Below, in pieces: positions 24,343 to 37,080 of a stretch of 64,000 nucleotides of DNA. The stretch is from Glebionis coronaria (Eukaryota > Streptophyta > Magnoliopsida > Asterales > Asteraceae), in contig JANFOE010000191.1 in the NCBI GenBank assembly GCA_025667525.1, positions 434,001-498,000 on the forward strand. The letters are read 5' to 3'. Under the pieces are notes generated by a model that saw only the letters and a program-made list of their open reading frames with translations, searched no databases and was not told the origin of the DNA. The translations under genes and the position numbers were made by a program. Every line of letters begins with the position of its first letter. The first letter of the stretch is position 1.

Positions 24343-24730
24343 GTAGACTCTGCTCCTTTTTGTCTTTTAGTGAATTTGAAATATCTGAGGCTGTTTAAAC
24401 CTTCAAAGGATATTCTTATGGCATTTGGAACATGCCATATTCAAATTTACATTTTCATTTTAATAAAACATTTTTTTAAAAATAAAGTTTATTAAAAATC
24501 TTTTGTTACATTTGACAAAAGTGAGTTTTAAGGCTAATCACTTTTATGATCACTAAGTATGATTAAGATATGTTAGTGTAATGATTATTACTTTGATGAT
24601 AGTGTTTGTTAGATAATTCATTTTATGATTGTGTTTGTCAATAAATGTCTTTGTAACTTGTCGTGATCAAAACTAAGAAAGATTAATTAATACTAACAAT
24701 GTTTTTAGGCATTGGTTTGGATTAACAAAT

Positions 24731-25692
24731 ACTTTGTAGAATTCTCTCATTTTACTCTCCTTTCAGTTTTAGCAGCTTAAGAGTGATTGACAACCACTCT
24801 TAAGTCTGTTATATTAGTTGTAACAGAATTACCTACTTTCCACCATTAATGAATAAACATATTTCACTTTTCACTTGATCTCATATCTACTTTACTATAC
24901 ATGATGTTCATACCTTGATTACTTAGATTCTGTTATTCATGATCGAATAACAGAGTTGTGTTGATGTTTGGAGAAGATATCTAGTTCACACGTTGCAGTT
25001 CACAAGCCTACTTAACCAGTTCTAGCGATAATATCAAGTTCAGACCAGTTATGATGATCCATGGTATGTGATGTTGATTGCTTGATTGCTGATTGGTGAT
25101 AAGGTGTTGAATAAGCTCAAAAGAGAGTTCAACACTCTCTTCTCCACTAAAGGAGGCTTCTTTGCTAACAAGTTCTAAATTCTGTTTTACATTTCCTATA
25201 AACTGTCTTTGCATGCTCAATTCTAGAACTGAGTGTAAACTTGCTTGTTGTTGCTTGCAATGTGCTCTTTGTGATTTTTCTAGTATGGTTTAATAGCTTG
25301 TAGTTTAATTCTATTAACATTAATCTGTTTTCATTGCTTATAATCCTGTTTCAGTCCATAAGTAGTGTTTGGTTCAATTGAAATCTTTTGATCCAGCAAG
25401 TGTCTTGGAGTAATTGTTGTTGTTATACACTCATTAACTGATAATAGGAAACTGTGAAAGTTTTCAAAGTCAATCACATAGTCAAAAAGGAAAATGGCAC
25501 TTAAACTCTTTGGGTTAGTTGTTCATGCTTAAAACAGCTACTTTTAAACAAGCATTAGTTGCTCAATTCTTTGAGTTAGGACTTGATTTTTGGTTCATTG
25601 GAAAGCTGAACATCCAGGCTTTCAAGATTGATAAGCTTCTAGGTCTAGTTTGCACTGTAGAATAAGCTAGAGTCTTCTAAAAGTCTCTATGA
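24731..25692. repeat. Left arm of a large inverted repeat
   Basis: Its reverse complement is at 26,559-27,515, including the shared CTTAAGAGTGATTGACAACC and TCTAGCTTATTCTACAGTG-type segments, with scattered substitutions. Non-coding. The left edge meets the preceding LTR. Confidence 0.8.
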
Positions 25693-26558
25693 TAATTAAG
25701 CAAATCTGTCAAGACTTAATTCCATTTCCGACTGAGTCTTTTCATAAAAGTAGCCATTTTATTACACAAATCAGTTGTAAAACTGATAAAAATCAGATTT
25801 GGACTTGGTCAAACTTTGGTCAACGCAAGTCAAACTTGGTCAACATAAGCCAATTTGAGCTTATTTCACTTCCTGGATTATTTTGTGGATGAAAATTGGA
25901 TTTTTTTGGACACGTGTCAATATTTTGAGCTTATTAATATTTCTTGTGAAAATTCAGATCAAGTGCTTATCAAGAAAAGCTTATCTCTTAAAACTTGGCT
26001 TATTGAGAATGCTTATTTGAGTTTAAGTCCATTCTAGCTTATTTCCTTGACATTGTCTAGCTTAATATGAATTATGAATCTAATGAAACTGGTTTGCGCT
26101 TATTTGGTTAACTAGAACTCAAGTTACAGCTTAAAACTTGTTAAGCCCGTTTTTTGTTTAAAACTTACATAAATTGCAAAACAGTCCTTGGGATTTTAAA
26201 ACTTGCTAGTTTGTTAGAATATAGTTATAACTTCCTAGGGTTTGTTGTTTAGTCCTTTTGTTTTGTTAGGGTTGTTATAATTAGTTGTTAGTTTGTTAAA
26301 GTTGTTACTTTTGGCAATTTGTTTACACAATTTACATTTTCAGTCCTTTAAGTTTTCAAATTTACACTTTTAGCCCTTATACTTTTATGAACTTTACATT
26401 TTGGCATTTGATTCTTGTTTTTCATTGTTAGCTTGTACTTTGTGCTTATTAAATGGTATGTGCAACTTGTTTTTAGCATAGTACGGTTACGTAGACGATA
26501 ATATTTTTACCTTTTTGACGGATTTGTGGAAAGTAGAAATAGAATACCAACATCTTCA
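25693..26558. other. Spacer of the inverted repeat
   Basis: AT-rich sequence with several TTGGTCAAC phrases near 25,805-25,850. No coding signal recognised. Confidence 0.5.
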
Positions 26559-27515
26559 CATAGACTTTTAGAGGGCTCTAGCTTATTCTACGGTGGAAAC
26601 TAGACCTAAAAACTTATCAATCTTGAAAGCCTGGATGTTCATCTTTCCAATGAACCAAAAATCAAGTCCTACTAAAAGAATTGAGCAAGTAATGCTTGTT
26701 TGAAAGTAGTTGTTTTAAGCATGAACAACTGACCCAAAAAGTTTAAGTGTCATTGCTTTTTTGACTATGTCATTTACTTTGAAAACTTGCACAATTTCAT
26801 TTTATCAGTTAATGAGTGTATAACAACAACAATTACTCCAAGACACTTGCTGGATCAAAAGATTTTAACTGAACCAAACACCACTTATGGACTAAAACAG
26901 GATTATAAGCAATGAAAACAGATTAATGTTAATAGAATTAAACTACAAGCTATTAAACCATACTAGAAAAATCACAAAGATCACATTGCAAGCAACAACA
27001 AGCAAGTTTACACTCAGTTCTAGAATTGAGCATGCAATGACAGTTTAGAGGAAATGTAAAACATAATTTAGAACTTGTTACCAAAGAAGCCTCCTTTAGT
27101 GGAGAAGAGAGTGTTGAACTCTCTTTTGAGCTTATTCAACACCTTATCACCAATCAGTAATCAACCAATCAACATCACACACCATGGATCATCATAACTG
27201 GTCTGAACTTGATCTTATGGCGAGAACTGGTTAAGTAGGCTTGTGAACTGCAACATATGAACTAGATATCTTCTCCAAACATCAACACAACTCTGTTATT
27301 CAATCATGAATAGCAGAATCCAAGTAATGAAGGTATGAGCTGCAGGTATAGGAAATTAGAGATGAGATCAAGTGAAAATTGAAATGTGTTTATTCATTAA
27401 AGGTGGAAAGTAGGTAATTCCGTTACAACTAATACAACAGACTTAAGAGTGGTTGTCAATCACTCTTAAGCTGCTAAAACTAAAAGAATAGTAAAATGAG
27501 AGAATTCTACAAAGT
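26559..27515. repeat. Right arm of the large inverted repeat
   Basis: Reverse complement of 24,731-25,692. Immediately beyond it a small hairpin, GTGTGTG facing CACACAC, begins near 27,515. Confidence 0.8.
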
Positions 27516-28307
27516 GTGTGTTTTTCACACACTTGCTACACATACAAATGAGCTATCATCTAGTATATATAGACAAAATGTAAAGCTGAGGTGATGTGTA
27601 TGACGTGTCCCATCCATTTATATTCTTCCACGTGTCAACTTAGCTCAATTGAAGTTAGTGTTCTTGGCTAGGAATTGGGGAAATTTGAACTACTTGATTT
27701 CATCTTAATTAAGTGGTTGGGATGAGTTCGTCTTGTCTTGGCGATCACTTTTCATGTATACCACTTCTTGTGAAGTTGCCTCCTTCGATCTCTGAATTCT
27801 GGAGTTAGCTTAGCCCCGTGGCATTTTGTTATTCGTCCAATAATGTATACATGGATCATTATCCGTTGCATAGTAATGATCATAGATTTGGCACCTTGTG
27901 ATTGGTGGATAAGTGGTAGTGGTTGCACTGTTAAGATTTATCTCTTTCTTCATTTATTAAGCTGTAGGTGGCAATTCGTGGCACATGAATACTTGTTTCT
28001 GATTGGTTTTATAAGTATCCAAAATGGTAGAAATAGCCCCTCAGCTTTGGCAGATTGTAGTTTTGAGCTAGGAACTTCATAAAATTGACATCTTAAGACC
28101 TTCCACTTGTGAAATCAAGTAATTAGGCCCTTGACTTTGGTTGACTTGAACTTGAGCTCTTTGACTTTCTTGAATTTACACTTCATGTCCTTTATCTTTG
28201 GAAGATTGTCATGAAAGGTCCTTTAACTTTGAAGACTTTTCGAAATGAGTCCCTCTTTTGTCTTTTTCTTGATATTAATGCCTTGAAATCCGTGTTTGCA
28301 CCAAATC
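27516..28307. repeat. Non-coding flank with degenerate phrase repeats
   Basis: Between about 28,035 and 28,270 a phrase like GTCCTTTAACTTTGG recurs roughly every 35-45 bases, at least five times in degenerate form. No gene recognised. Confidence 0.4.
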
Positions 28308-31300
28308 GTAACATTCCACCTACAAAATCACAAACAACAAAGAATACCCCTTAATTTTTCACGGAAGCTAATTTGAGGTATTACTTCATAGTACCAAAGT
28401 CACAATATTAGAAAATGCCAAAAAGACATTTTTATAAAACAAATGTTATCATTCATTTATTTAAAATCAGAGTTAATAAACAATACATTGTACAAATACA
28501 CGTTTCCCAAAGATATAATTTTATTAATAGAATGATAACTTATTCAAGACACCATCCTTCGCAGCACGCCAGTCTTCATTCACCTGAAATATATGCTTAA
28601 AGTCAACACGAATGTTGAGTGAATTTATAGGTTTTAAACATCATTTGAATACAAGTATGACTCTCAGGCTACAGTGTTATACACCTAGTTTTCAAATTCA
28701 TCGATTCTTATTGTACTAGCACATGACCCGCGACTAGACATTATTAGAAAAATCCAACAAATTGCCCTTAAGCAGGAAGATTGCCAGACTATCCTGAATT
28801 TTAGGAAAATAAAGTATATATGTTTAGCCTAGGAATGGACCATTAGCTGCTAGAAAGTACGACTTGCCCAGATAGGAGATGTCAGTCTCCAATAGTACTA
28901 TTCACGATATTAGCGTTCATTAAATGATTAGCGGTTCACGATTAAAAAGGGACTTTTGATGGCAAAAAGTAAACATAGTGTCAATCATCATACAGGAAGC
29001 ATACAAAAACACTTTTATTCCAGTTTTGCATATATCCCCCTCACGGGTTTTCAAATTGTTTATAAGCTTTTAAAAGTGAGGCTATAAACTCACATTAGCC
29101 TATAGAGTCTTTTTATTTTCCAACCACAACCTTCTCACTGAATCTGGACTGACCTACAATATGAATATATACCAAGTGTTAGTCTCTGAGTTCAATCTCT
29201 TTATATACACATTCTTTGTTTTAATTATTTTGGAGTAATAGTATCATTGTTTAGGCCATCATACTCAGAAGCCATTCTATAAACGTTTGAGGAGTGAGGA
29301 CACTTTAAATCGTAAACCCAACCACTCTGTCAGAACGTAATATCGAGATGGAACATCTTTGTACAAAGTTCCCTACTAACATTACACAATATATTTTATT
29401 ATATTTTGATTTTTAATATTGTCAAAAATAGCCCTTGTTGTAATAGTTTGGTATATTTACACTTTTTACCCTTAAAGTATAATTTTATAAATTGCAATTT
29501 CAACCTTTAATATTTAACCTTAAGGTTTCAAACATTACAACATTTATTCTTATAGCTTTTACTTTCATAAAATGACACTTTTGGCCCAAAATGTTGAATA
29601 GTTTGAGAAGTGATAGTTTTAGTCCCTGAACTTGTAAAAATCACATAACAAGCTCAAAGATGATCCAAATGATCTAGGATTTGAAAACATAGTTTTCGAA
29701 CACATCATAATCATAATAACAACATTTCTTCAGTATTATAGCTTTTGAAATGGGTTTTTGCTCATTATTTTATGTAAAATACAAAATTACGGTTTAAGAC
29801 ATCTTTAACTTATAACTTCCATTTAAAATGATGAAATGAATTAGTTTCTTTTAGATTATCTTTCTAACATAGTTTTGGCGTTATAAAAAGTTTAAATAAA
29901 CATTATTACAAGATCAAAGCCTTGGTTAACATAGATATACCTAGGTAGCTCCAAAATGGCTCCTTATGGATTCTTATGAACACAACTTGCTACTAAAGCT
30001 TCAAGAGCTTCAATGGCAACATTATTTACCTGGTTTTTGGTCTTGTGGGATTTCCTAAGACGTATATAGAGGTGCAAATGAAGAATGGGTAGGAGATACA
30101 AAGGAAACGGGGTGTAAGTTCTTTCTATGACCATTCGTCCCTATTTACACTGGTTTGGCAACTTAGGTTCCAAGTTAAGGCTTAGAACGTGTAATATAGA
30201 TAGAGTACTGACTAAGGGAGGCTAGTGAAGGTCTACGCAAGTTCTTAGACTCTAGGTTTGATCTAATCCTTCCTTGTGGCTCAAAATGGACCACGACTAC
30301 ATATGGATGAGAATGGTGATGTGTAGCAAGCCAGGAGGTGATGCACCTACTTTTTCACACTCCTAAAATATCTAACAAGTCATAATATCAGGTTTTGAAC
30401 TTGGAATAGAGTGAAAAGGTTTGAAAATGATTTTGGAGGAAAAATACAAAACTAGATTCAATTTCTAGGGCTTGTAACTTATGATTTGTGTTTTTGGTGA
30501 TTAGGGACTTAGAAAAGTGATTAGTTAATGATTAACACTTAATTAGGGTTTAGAAATTATATTTAAGAGATTTGGGTCCTTGGTTTGAAGTTTAACAAAG
30601 CTTTGATGTGAAAATGGGAAGTATACTTTTGTAGATTAGGGTTTTCTAATAATCTTAGATACTGATTTAAACTTAATTTAGGTCCTAGAAATTGTGTATT
30701 AGGTTTCTAAAGAGTTATTACACTTGGTTTAAGGGTTTAGTTTAGGTAAACATGTCTAAAGAGTGAAAATACCTATTTTGATCTAATTTACAAGTCATGC
30801 ATTGAAATATTATACCTTGTACATTAGGGTACTTTTACATTGTCTTAATATAATCTTATAATCTTAATGAAGTCCTAGGAATATTTGTAGACTTGTCCTT
30901 AAAGAACTATGTGGTGATTCTATGTAGATTTCTTAATATAAGGGTTTCTATATCATTAAGCCTAATGACTTTCTATTTTGGGTAATTAGGGTTTATATCT
31001 TAATGTACACTTATTCTAAGTCTTATATAGTATGTTTATGATTTCTATGGGTTCTACATTCTTAGTTTAAGGGTTTATATAGGTTGATCATATTCTAGGG
31101 TTATTTAAGTAAGCTTAAGGTTCTATGCTTTAAAAACATATACTTTATGATTTAATAATTTGTCACTTTGTTCAAGATAAATATATGATTATATTATGAT
31201 ACTTAGTTGAGTTTTATGTTTTTTTTGCAAATATTAGAGTCTAATTCATTATAGGTTGTATTTTATATGCTAATCTTGGTTTTAGGTCATTTTCTTGTAA

Positions 31301-31700
31301 TTAGCTTGTGATTTGTGAATATGAATGATTTATGATTATTTTCCTTTTCTTTATATGGTGGATTAGAATTAGTGTAAAGTGTTTAATAATAGTACATAGT
31401 CATTTTTTGGTTATATTGCTTGAAATATTAGTTTATAAGAGATTTCTAGGGTTTCTATGGGAATTTAGGGTATTTTGAGTTGTTCTTATTCATTGTTTGT
31501 ACAAGTGATTAGTTTTAGAACTCAAACTCGATATATACATAGTGTTTACAACATATTGGCATATGTTGATGTGGCAATTGTGATAGGGAGATCCATAAGT
31601 CAGTCATATATTATAGTGAAAATGCAAAAATTTCTGAGTAAAATCACCTCTTTATTTATGAACATGGATATTACATTAGCCAAAACTACTGGATGTTATA
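28308..31700 (-). repeat. T2 3' LTR (about 3.4 kb)
   Basis: Plus-strand edges are GTAACATTCC at the left and GGATGTTATA at the right, next to the purine tract. Length agrees with the T1 LTR. AT-rich and without recognisable genes. Confidence 0.65.
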
Positions 31701-31717
31701 GTCTCTCCCCCTTATTT
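31701..31717 (-). other. Polypurine tract of T2
   Basis: On the minus strand AAATAAGGGGGAGAGAC directly precedes the LTR. Confidence 0.7.
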
Positions 31718-31779
31718 AAAATCTCGTCCCGAGATTTAACTAGAACTAGGATTAACAGAAGAAAATAGATGTAGATATT

Positions 31780-33022
31780 TAGCTCGAATTTGGTCTTCAC
31801 GTTCCCAAGTATACTTAGGTCCTCTTTTCAAGTTTCATCATACCTTAATTATTGGGATACGACTCTGCTTCAAGCGTTTCACTTCTCTATCCATAATTTC
31901 CACCGGCTCTTCTATAAAATTTAACTTATCATCGAGTTGAAGTTATTTCATCAGTATAATAAGAGATTCATCAGATAAGCACTTCTTTGGATTCGAAACA
32001 TGAAAAGTATTGTGAACATTACTAAGCTCTTCAGGAATCTCTAGTTTATATGCCACAGGGCCAATTATTTTGGTTATTTTGAACGGTCCTATATACCTTG
32101 AGTTCAGTTTCTTCTTCTTTGTGAATCGAATAACTCCTTGATGAGGCGAAACTTTCAACATAACACGATCTCCTACTGCAAATTCCAAAGGTTTACGTCT
32201 AGTATCAGCGTAACTTCTTTGTCTATCTTGTGTAGCTTGTAATCGCTGTCGAATTTGAACAATCTTTTTAGTAGTTTCATGTATTATTTCTGGTCCTATC
32301 AGTTGAATATCTCCAACTTCAGCCCAGCAAACAGGCGATCGGCACTTTCTTCTTTAAAGTATTTCGAAAGGCGCTGCTTTGATACTAGCATGATAACTAT
32401 TGTTATAAGAGAATTCTACTAGAGGTAGATGTTTCTCCCATCCTTTTCCAAAATCTATCACACAAGCTCTAAGCATATCCTCGAGAGTTTGAAGTGTGCT
32501 TTCACTTTATCCATCTGTTTGTGGATGATATGCCATACTCATATCCAATTGAGTACCTAAGGCACTTTGCATTGATTTCCGAAATACAGATGTAAAACGA
32601 CTATCACGACCTGAGATAATAGATAGAGGCACTCCGTGTTGTGAGATTATTTCCTTAATGTACAATCTCGAAAGAGTTTCCATACTATCAGTCTCTTTAA
32701 TAGGAAGAAATCGTGCAGATTTAGTAAGACGATCAACAATAACCCAGATGGTGTCATGTCCATTTGATGTCTTAGGTAGTTTAGTCACGAAATCCATCGT
32801 AATTATTTCCCACTTCCATATTGGAATCTCTGGTTGTTTCAATAGACCGGATGGTTTCTGATACTCTGCATTAACTCTTGCACACGTTAAACATTTGCCA
32901 ACGTATTCTGCTATGATTGCCTTCATGTTAGCCCACCAATAGAGTTTCTTCAGATCTTGATACATCTTGTCATAACCAGGATGTATAGAATACTTTGATT
33001 TATGAGACTCGTGCATACTCAA
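31780..33022 (-). pseudogene. Integrase and chromodomain of T2
   Basis: Would insert the cDNA and steer it toward marked chromatin. From 33,022 leftward I read a zinc-binding HHCC segment (ending CLTC) and the catalytic core with [22 protein letters not shown] and AYHPQTDG. A stop follows the DG, then the core continues ([20 protein letters not shown]). The GPF/Y-type C-terminal domain has SRYIGPFKI at 31,943-32,188. Beyond a further stop, minus-strand reading to about 31,780 gives REVKRLKQSRIPIIKV and YTWERED, matching a Tekay-type chromodomain. The second catalytic Asp appears changed: SGRDSRFTS where SDRD is usual. At least three stops are present. Confidence 0.8.
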
Positions 33023-33181
33023 ATCTCGTAAATTACCATAGGCAGGTAATCAACTACGATTTTTAATACAACGAACTCCATCTTGATGAATTTCAAATTC
33101 TCTATCCATTCATCTTAATTTATGAGATCCAACATTCTCTACTTTAAGTGCTTCTTCGAGAATTTGTGTAGGTAACTTCGG

Positions 33182-33634
33182 TTAAAGAGTTATCATTAAT
33201 GATTTAACTTGTAACGGCTTAACTCCTTCTTTTCGACTTAAAGCATCAGCTACTACATTGGATTTACCTGGGTGATAACGAATTTCACAATCGTAATCAA
33301 CAAGTAATTCTAACCAACATCGCTGTCTTATATTCAATTCTTTCTGATTAAGAATATATTGAAGACTCTTGTGATCAGTAAATACTACACACTTCGTTCC
33401 ATAGAGGTAATGTCTCCAGATTTTTAGAGCAAATATTACTGCTCCTAATTCTAGATCATGAGTAGTATAATTCTTCTCATTCAGTTTAAGTTGTCTTGAT
33501 GCATAAGAAATAACTTTATTCCTTTGCATAAGCACTGCTCCCATTCCTTGAATAGATGCATTACAGTAAACGATAAAGTCATCGTTACCTTCTGGTAATG
33601 CTAGGACAGGTGCTTCACACAACTTCTGCTTCAA
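33182..33634 (-). pseudogene. RNase H domain of T2
   Basis: The frame of 150 codons contains [34 protein letters not shown] (partial), [10 protein letters not shown] and [10 protein letters not shown], the standard gypsy RNase H signatures. The usual YCDAS is YCNAS, so the first catalytic Asp is lost. The frame is closed to the integrase by stops. Confidence 0.85.
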
Positions 33635-33810
33635 TAATTGAAAAGCTATCTCTTGACTATCTCCCAGACAAACGGTTTGTTCTTCTGAGTTAATTCTGAC
33701 AAAGCTTTAGCAATCTTTGAAAAACCTTCAATAAATCTTCGATAATACCCAGCAAGTCCTAAAAATTGTATAATTTCCGTAGGCGTACTAGGCTTACTCC
33801 AATTAATCAC

Positions 33811-34518
33811 CTATTCAATCTTTGCAGGATCCACATGAATACCTTGGCTATCAATGACATGTCCTAGGAATTGAACAACATTGATCCAAAATTCGCATTT
33901 CGAGAACTTTGCATACAACTCCTCCTTCTTAACTAACTCGAGAATTATACCAAGATGCTTGGCATGTTCTTCTCTATTACGAGAGTAAATAAGAATATCA
34001 TCGATAAACACGATTACAAATTTGTCCAAGTAAGGCTTACACTCTCTGTTCATGAGGTCCATGAAAACAACTAGTGCATTGGTTAAACCAAAAGGCATAA
34101 CTTCAAATTCATAATTTTCGTATCGTGTCCTGAAAGCAGTTTTAGGAATATCGTCTTCCTTAACTCTTAATTGATGATAACCCGATCGTAAATCAGTTTT
34201 CGAATATACACTTGATCCTTGAAGTTGATCAAATAAATCGTCGATTCTGGGTAATGGGTAGTGATTCTTTATAGTAAGTTTGTTTAACTAACGATAATCG
34301 ATACACATTCTAAAATATCCATCTTTCTTTTATACAAATAAGACTGGAGCTCCCCATGGCGATATGCTTTGTCTAATAAATCCTCGATTAGTTAGTTCTT
34401 GGATTTGACTTAACAATTCTTGCATTTCCGAAGGTGCTAATTGATAAGGCGCTTTAGCAATGGGTGTTGTTCCTGATATCAAATCGATTTGAAATTCAAC
34501 TTGACGTTCAGGTGGCAA
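33811..34518 (-). pseudogene. Reverse transcriptase of T2
   Basis: The N-terminal piece (34,330-34,518) carries [16 protein letters not shown] and [10 protein letters not shown]. The palm piece (33,811-34,098) has MPFGLTNA, the active-site FIDDILIYS, and [11 protein letters not shown]. Stops around 34,290-34,330 and 33,810 split the domain. Confidence 0.85.
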
Positions 34519-34555
34519 ACCTGGTAATTCTTCGGGAAATACTTCGGGAAAATCT

Positions 34556-35088
34556 CTAACTATCGGAATATATTTTAATCGCTTTGCCTTCTTGCAGTTT
34601 CTCCGCCACTTGAACTAAGAAAACTTGACTTCCTCGGGATACATACTTATTTATCTTTAAACATGATATGATATTTAATCGAGTCTTACTTTGCTCGCCA
34701 TGGACAACCAAAACTTCACCGTTAATAGGAATATGAACGGCTTTCTCGTCACATAAGATTTTTGCATGGTATTCAGATAACCAATCCATCCCTATGACTA
34801 CGTCAATGCTAACAAGCTTAATTGGCATAAGGTTTATTTCAATGGATTGACGTAATAAAGTAATGATACATCCTCGAATAACAGTATTAGTGCTAACTAT
34901 TTTTCGTCGGCCATTTCTACATCATACATGGTATTCGTGGAAACAGTCGGTATATCTAACTTAGCAGCAATTTTAACAGATATGGAACTTCTATCAGCTT
35001 CTGAGTCAAATATTACTTTAACCAGATGTTGATTTAGATGAAACATACCCGTAACCGTATTCTGATCTTGATGAGTATTGTTCAGCAA
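34556..35088 (-). pseudogene. Protease of T2
   Basis: The upstream piece has VIFDSEADRSSIS, where a canonical DSGA motif would be expected. The downstream piece has [19 protein letters not shown], typical of Tekay proteases. Two frames are separated by stops near 34,830-34,896. Gag is absent because the element is cut at about 35,128. Confidence 0.75.
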
Positions 35089-35128
35089 GTAAGCTTTCCC
35101 TCTGTTACTGCTTTCTTTATGGCACTAT

Positions 35129-35922
35129 TAAATAAGTGTGTAAAAACTTATCCTTTTACCATTTAAAACAATGAAAAACGAGACCAAAACGTGTATTTAA
35201 TATCGTAAATGTCAGAATTATGCGTGGTTTGTGTTTTTGTTGTGAAATAGGTACAAAAGATCAAAAGGAAAGAAAACACGGGATTTCACGGTCATTTATC
35301 GAAGATAAAGTCAAAGATAAAGTCAAATGACCAAAAAGTGCCAAAAGAATGAAGTTTGGAGGGCTAAGGATGAAGATTTTACAACAATGACCATTTGTTC
35401 CATTCTCCAAAGTCATCCACTAATAAATCACATTGAAGAGCACAAAATTACGAAGCCATCGGTCCCGATCTCGCGTCGTAACTCCATACGGTTTGTTTTC
35501 TATGATTTTTTTATGGTTAATTAGTTTTTAAATTAAATAAATAGTTTTTAATAAATAAATAAAAATATATTTTCGAAAATTAATAAAAATAAAGGTTTTA
35601 TTTTATAATAGTTAGTTTAGTATTGAAATAATTAATTTTGATTTTTAAATATTTTTAGTTTTCGTAGTTTTATTTTTATTTATTTTTATCTATTTTTAAA
35701 CTAACACAAAAATATTAAAAATAAAAAAATAATAATGAAAGGTGAATATTGTGATCCATGTGAAGTGCTCCCATTGGTCTATCCAAAACGCATCTTTCAT
35801 CCTATTGGTGGAAACACATCATCACCTAACAAATGACCAAGATGTCCTCAAATTAAAGAAGAGAAGGTGGTTAAGAGCTTAAAAAGACTAATCTACCCCA
35901 AGCATCTTGACTTCAACTATAA
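35129..35922 (+). repeat. A2 Athila-like 5' LTR, first part
   Basis: The first 200 bases match the inverted LTR at 21,611 and, more weakly, the A1 LTR start (shared ATGCGTGGTTTGTGTTTTTG-type text). The LTR ends at CTATAA, the left half of its own TATA box, where the Tat element is inserted. It resumes at 47,025. Confidence 0.75.
35918..35922 (+). repeat. Target-site duplication TATAA, left copy
   Basis: TATAA precedes the Tat LTR start TGTTGATG at 35,923. The right copy is at 47,025-47,029. Confidence 0.85.
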
Positions 35923-36496
35923 TGTTGATGCAAAAGTTGGGTGATCCTTGCTAGACCCGAATTAGGCTTACTTCGGGTTGGTTGGGCTCCGGCTCCTACA
36001 CCAAGTGAATCGTTTGGTTGGGATCCTGCACACTAAACAGCACGCCTTAGGCTTACCGTGGGAATGTTTCCCACGATTAGACTCCGACGTGAGAGTAAGT
36101 AATCGATTTAGGGTTTATGTAAGTTAAGAGTATAAGACGTAATACCTTTGTGGAACCCTTGGGGGTTCCTTTTATAGGCAGTGGAACCCTAGTGGGCTAC
36201 CACTTGATCCTTCGGCCCCAAGGAAAGGATAACTATCAGAATTAGAATGATTGTTATCTTCTAATTTTGGTAGTGAATATCCTCCTCCATTGGGATAAAG
36301 ATATTCCTAGACAGAATATGATTCTGTCTAACCCTATGTCGGCCGCACCGGGCCGTGGGCCGCACACATGTGTGCGGTCACTGTTCATCCAAGCCCATAA
36401 GCCTAAATGACATTATTCCACCCATCTATGATGGGCCGGATACGGGTAGTACCCATGGGCCGGGTTCATGACCCGGCTGGGGACTATACGTCATCA
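35923..36496 (-). repeat. Tat element 3' LTR
   Basis: 574 bp, TGTTGATG to TCATCA on the plus strand, matching 46,451-47,024. It contains several perfect palindromes, including TAGACAGAAT facing ATTCTGTCTA (36,308-36,330) and an 18-bp one at 36,360-36,377. Confidence 0.9.
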
Positions 36497-36510
36497 TGTC
36501 CCCCCAGTCT
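36497..36510 (-). other. Polypurine tract of the Tat element
   Basis: On the minus strand GACTGGGGGGACA lies directly before the LTR. Confidence 0.75.
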
Positions 36511-36931
36511 AGTTGTTACAACCATAGGCGTAACCTCTAGACTACCAAGATGCTCCCTGGACGTACCAAGGAAAAAATAGGGAATGATAAGTTGTCCAAG
36601 AATTTGTATTGGCCGCACGTGGCAACCTGACTTAGGAAGTTATTCCATCAGTATCTCAGCCGCATATGGCGACCGAAACAAATTAAATATAGCATTAAAT
36701 GCCCAGTCTTACGTAAGAGCCGCATATCCCGACATTAATAACTGTTCACCTGACATGTTGACTTACAAAAGTGTAGACAGTCAGAACCTTGAGCAGTGCA
36801 AACGTTTGAGTCAGAAGTGACCCGTGGGTCCCGCCTGACGTTTCACTTGCCACTTGCCCCTAACCACACGATCAAGAATAGTGGCAGACACATGTCACAC
36901 ATCCAACAGGTCGTGACCCACGAGGCAACCC

Positions 36932-36939
36932 TATAAATA
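36932..36939 (+). promoter_or_regulatory. TATA box of the antisense gene
   Basis: TATAAATA is followed by a GC-richer stretch and by ATG at 37,081, 149 bases downstream. This suggests an internal promoter independent of the LTRs. Confidence 0.6.
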
Positions 36940-37080
36940 AGCCACCCCTACGGCTGTGTGAAACACACAGTTATAACCTCCATTTCTGCCATTAAAGCTT
37001 TCCTCTTAGCTCGAACCAATTACGCACGGATCCCTTCACACGCAGGTTAGAACACCACGTCCTTACACTTTTATTTAGTA

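Larger units (their letters stand above)
23204..24727 (-). repeat. LTR of a minus-strand element, probably Ty1/copia
   Basis: Bounded by the primer site on the left and by GGATTAACA on the right, giving about 1.5 kb. It contains two blocks of tandem repeats and an elaborate palindrome. Its right edge coincides with the start of a large inverted repeat, suggesting insertion into it. No partner LTR was found in the window. Confidence 0.55.
28308..35128 (-). mobile_element. Tekay chromovirus T2, truncated and decayed
   Basis: Minus-strand order is protease, reverse transcriptase, RNase H, integrase, chromodomain, polypurine tract and LTR. This is the order of Ty3/gypsy chromoviruses. The chromodomain remnant and the TCTCGGGACGAGATTT segment before the purine tract point to the Tekay (Del) clade. 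The gag end and other LTR are missing because an Athila-like LTR begins at about 35,129. All domains carry stops or frame changes. Confidence 0.8.
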
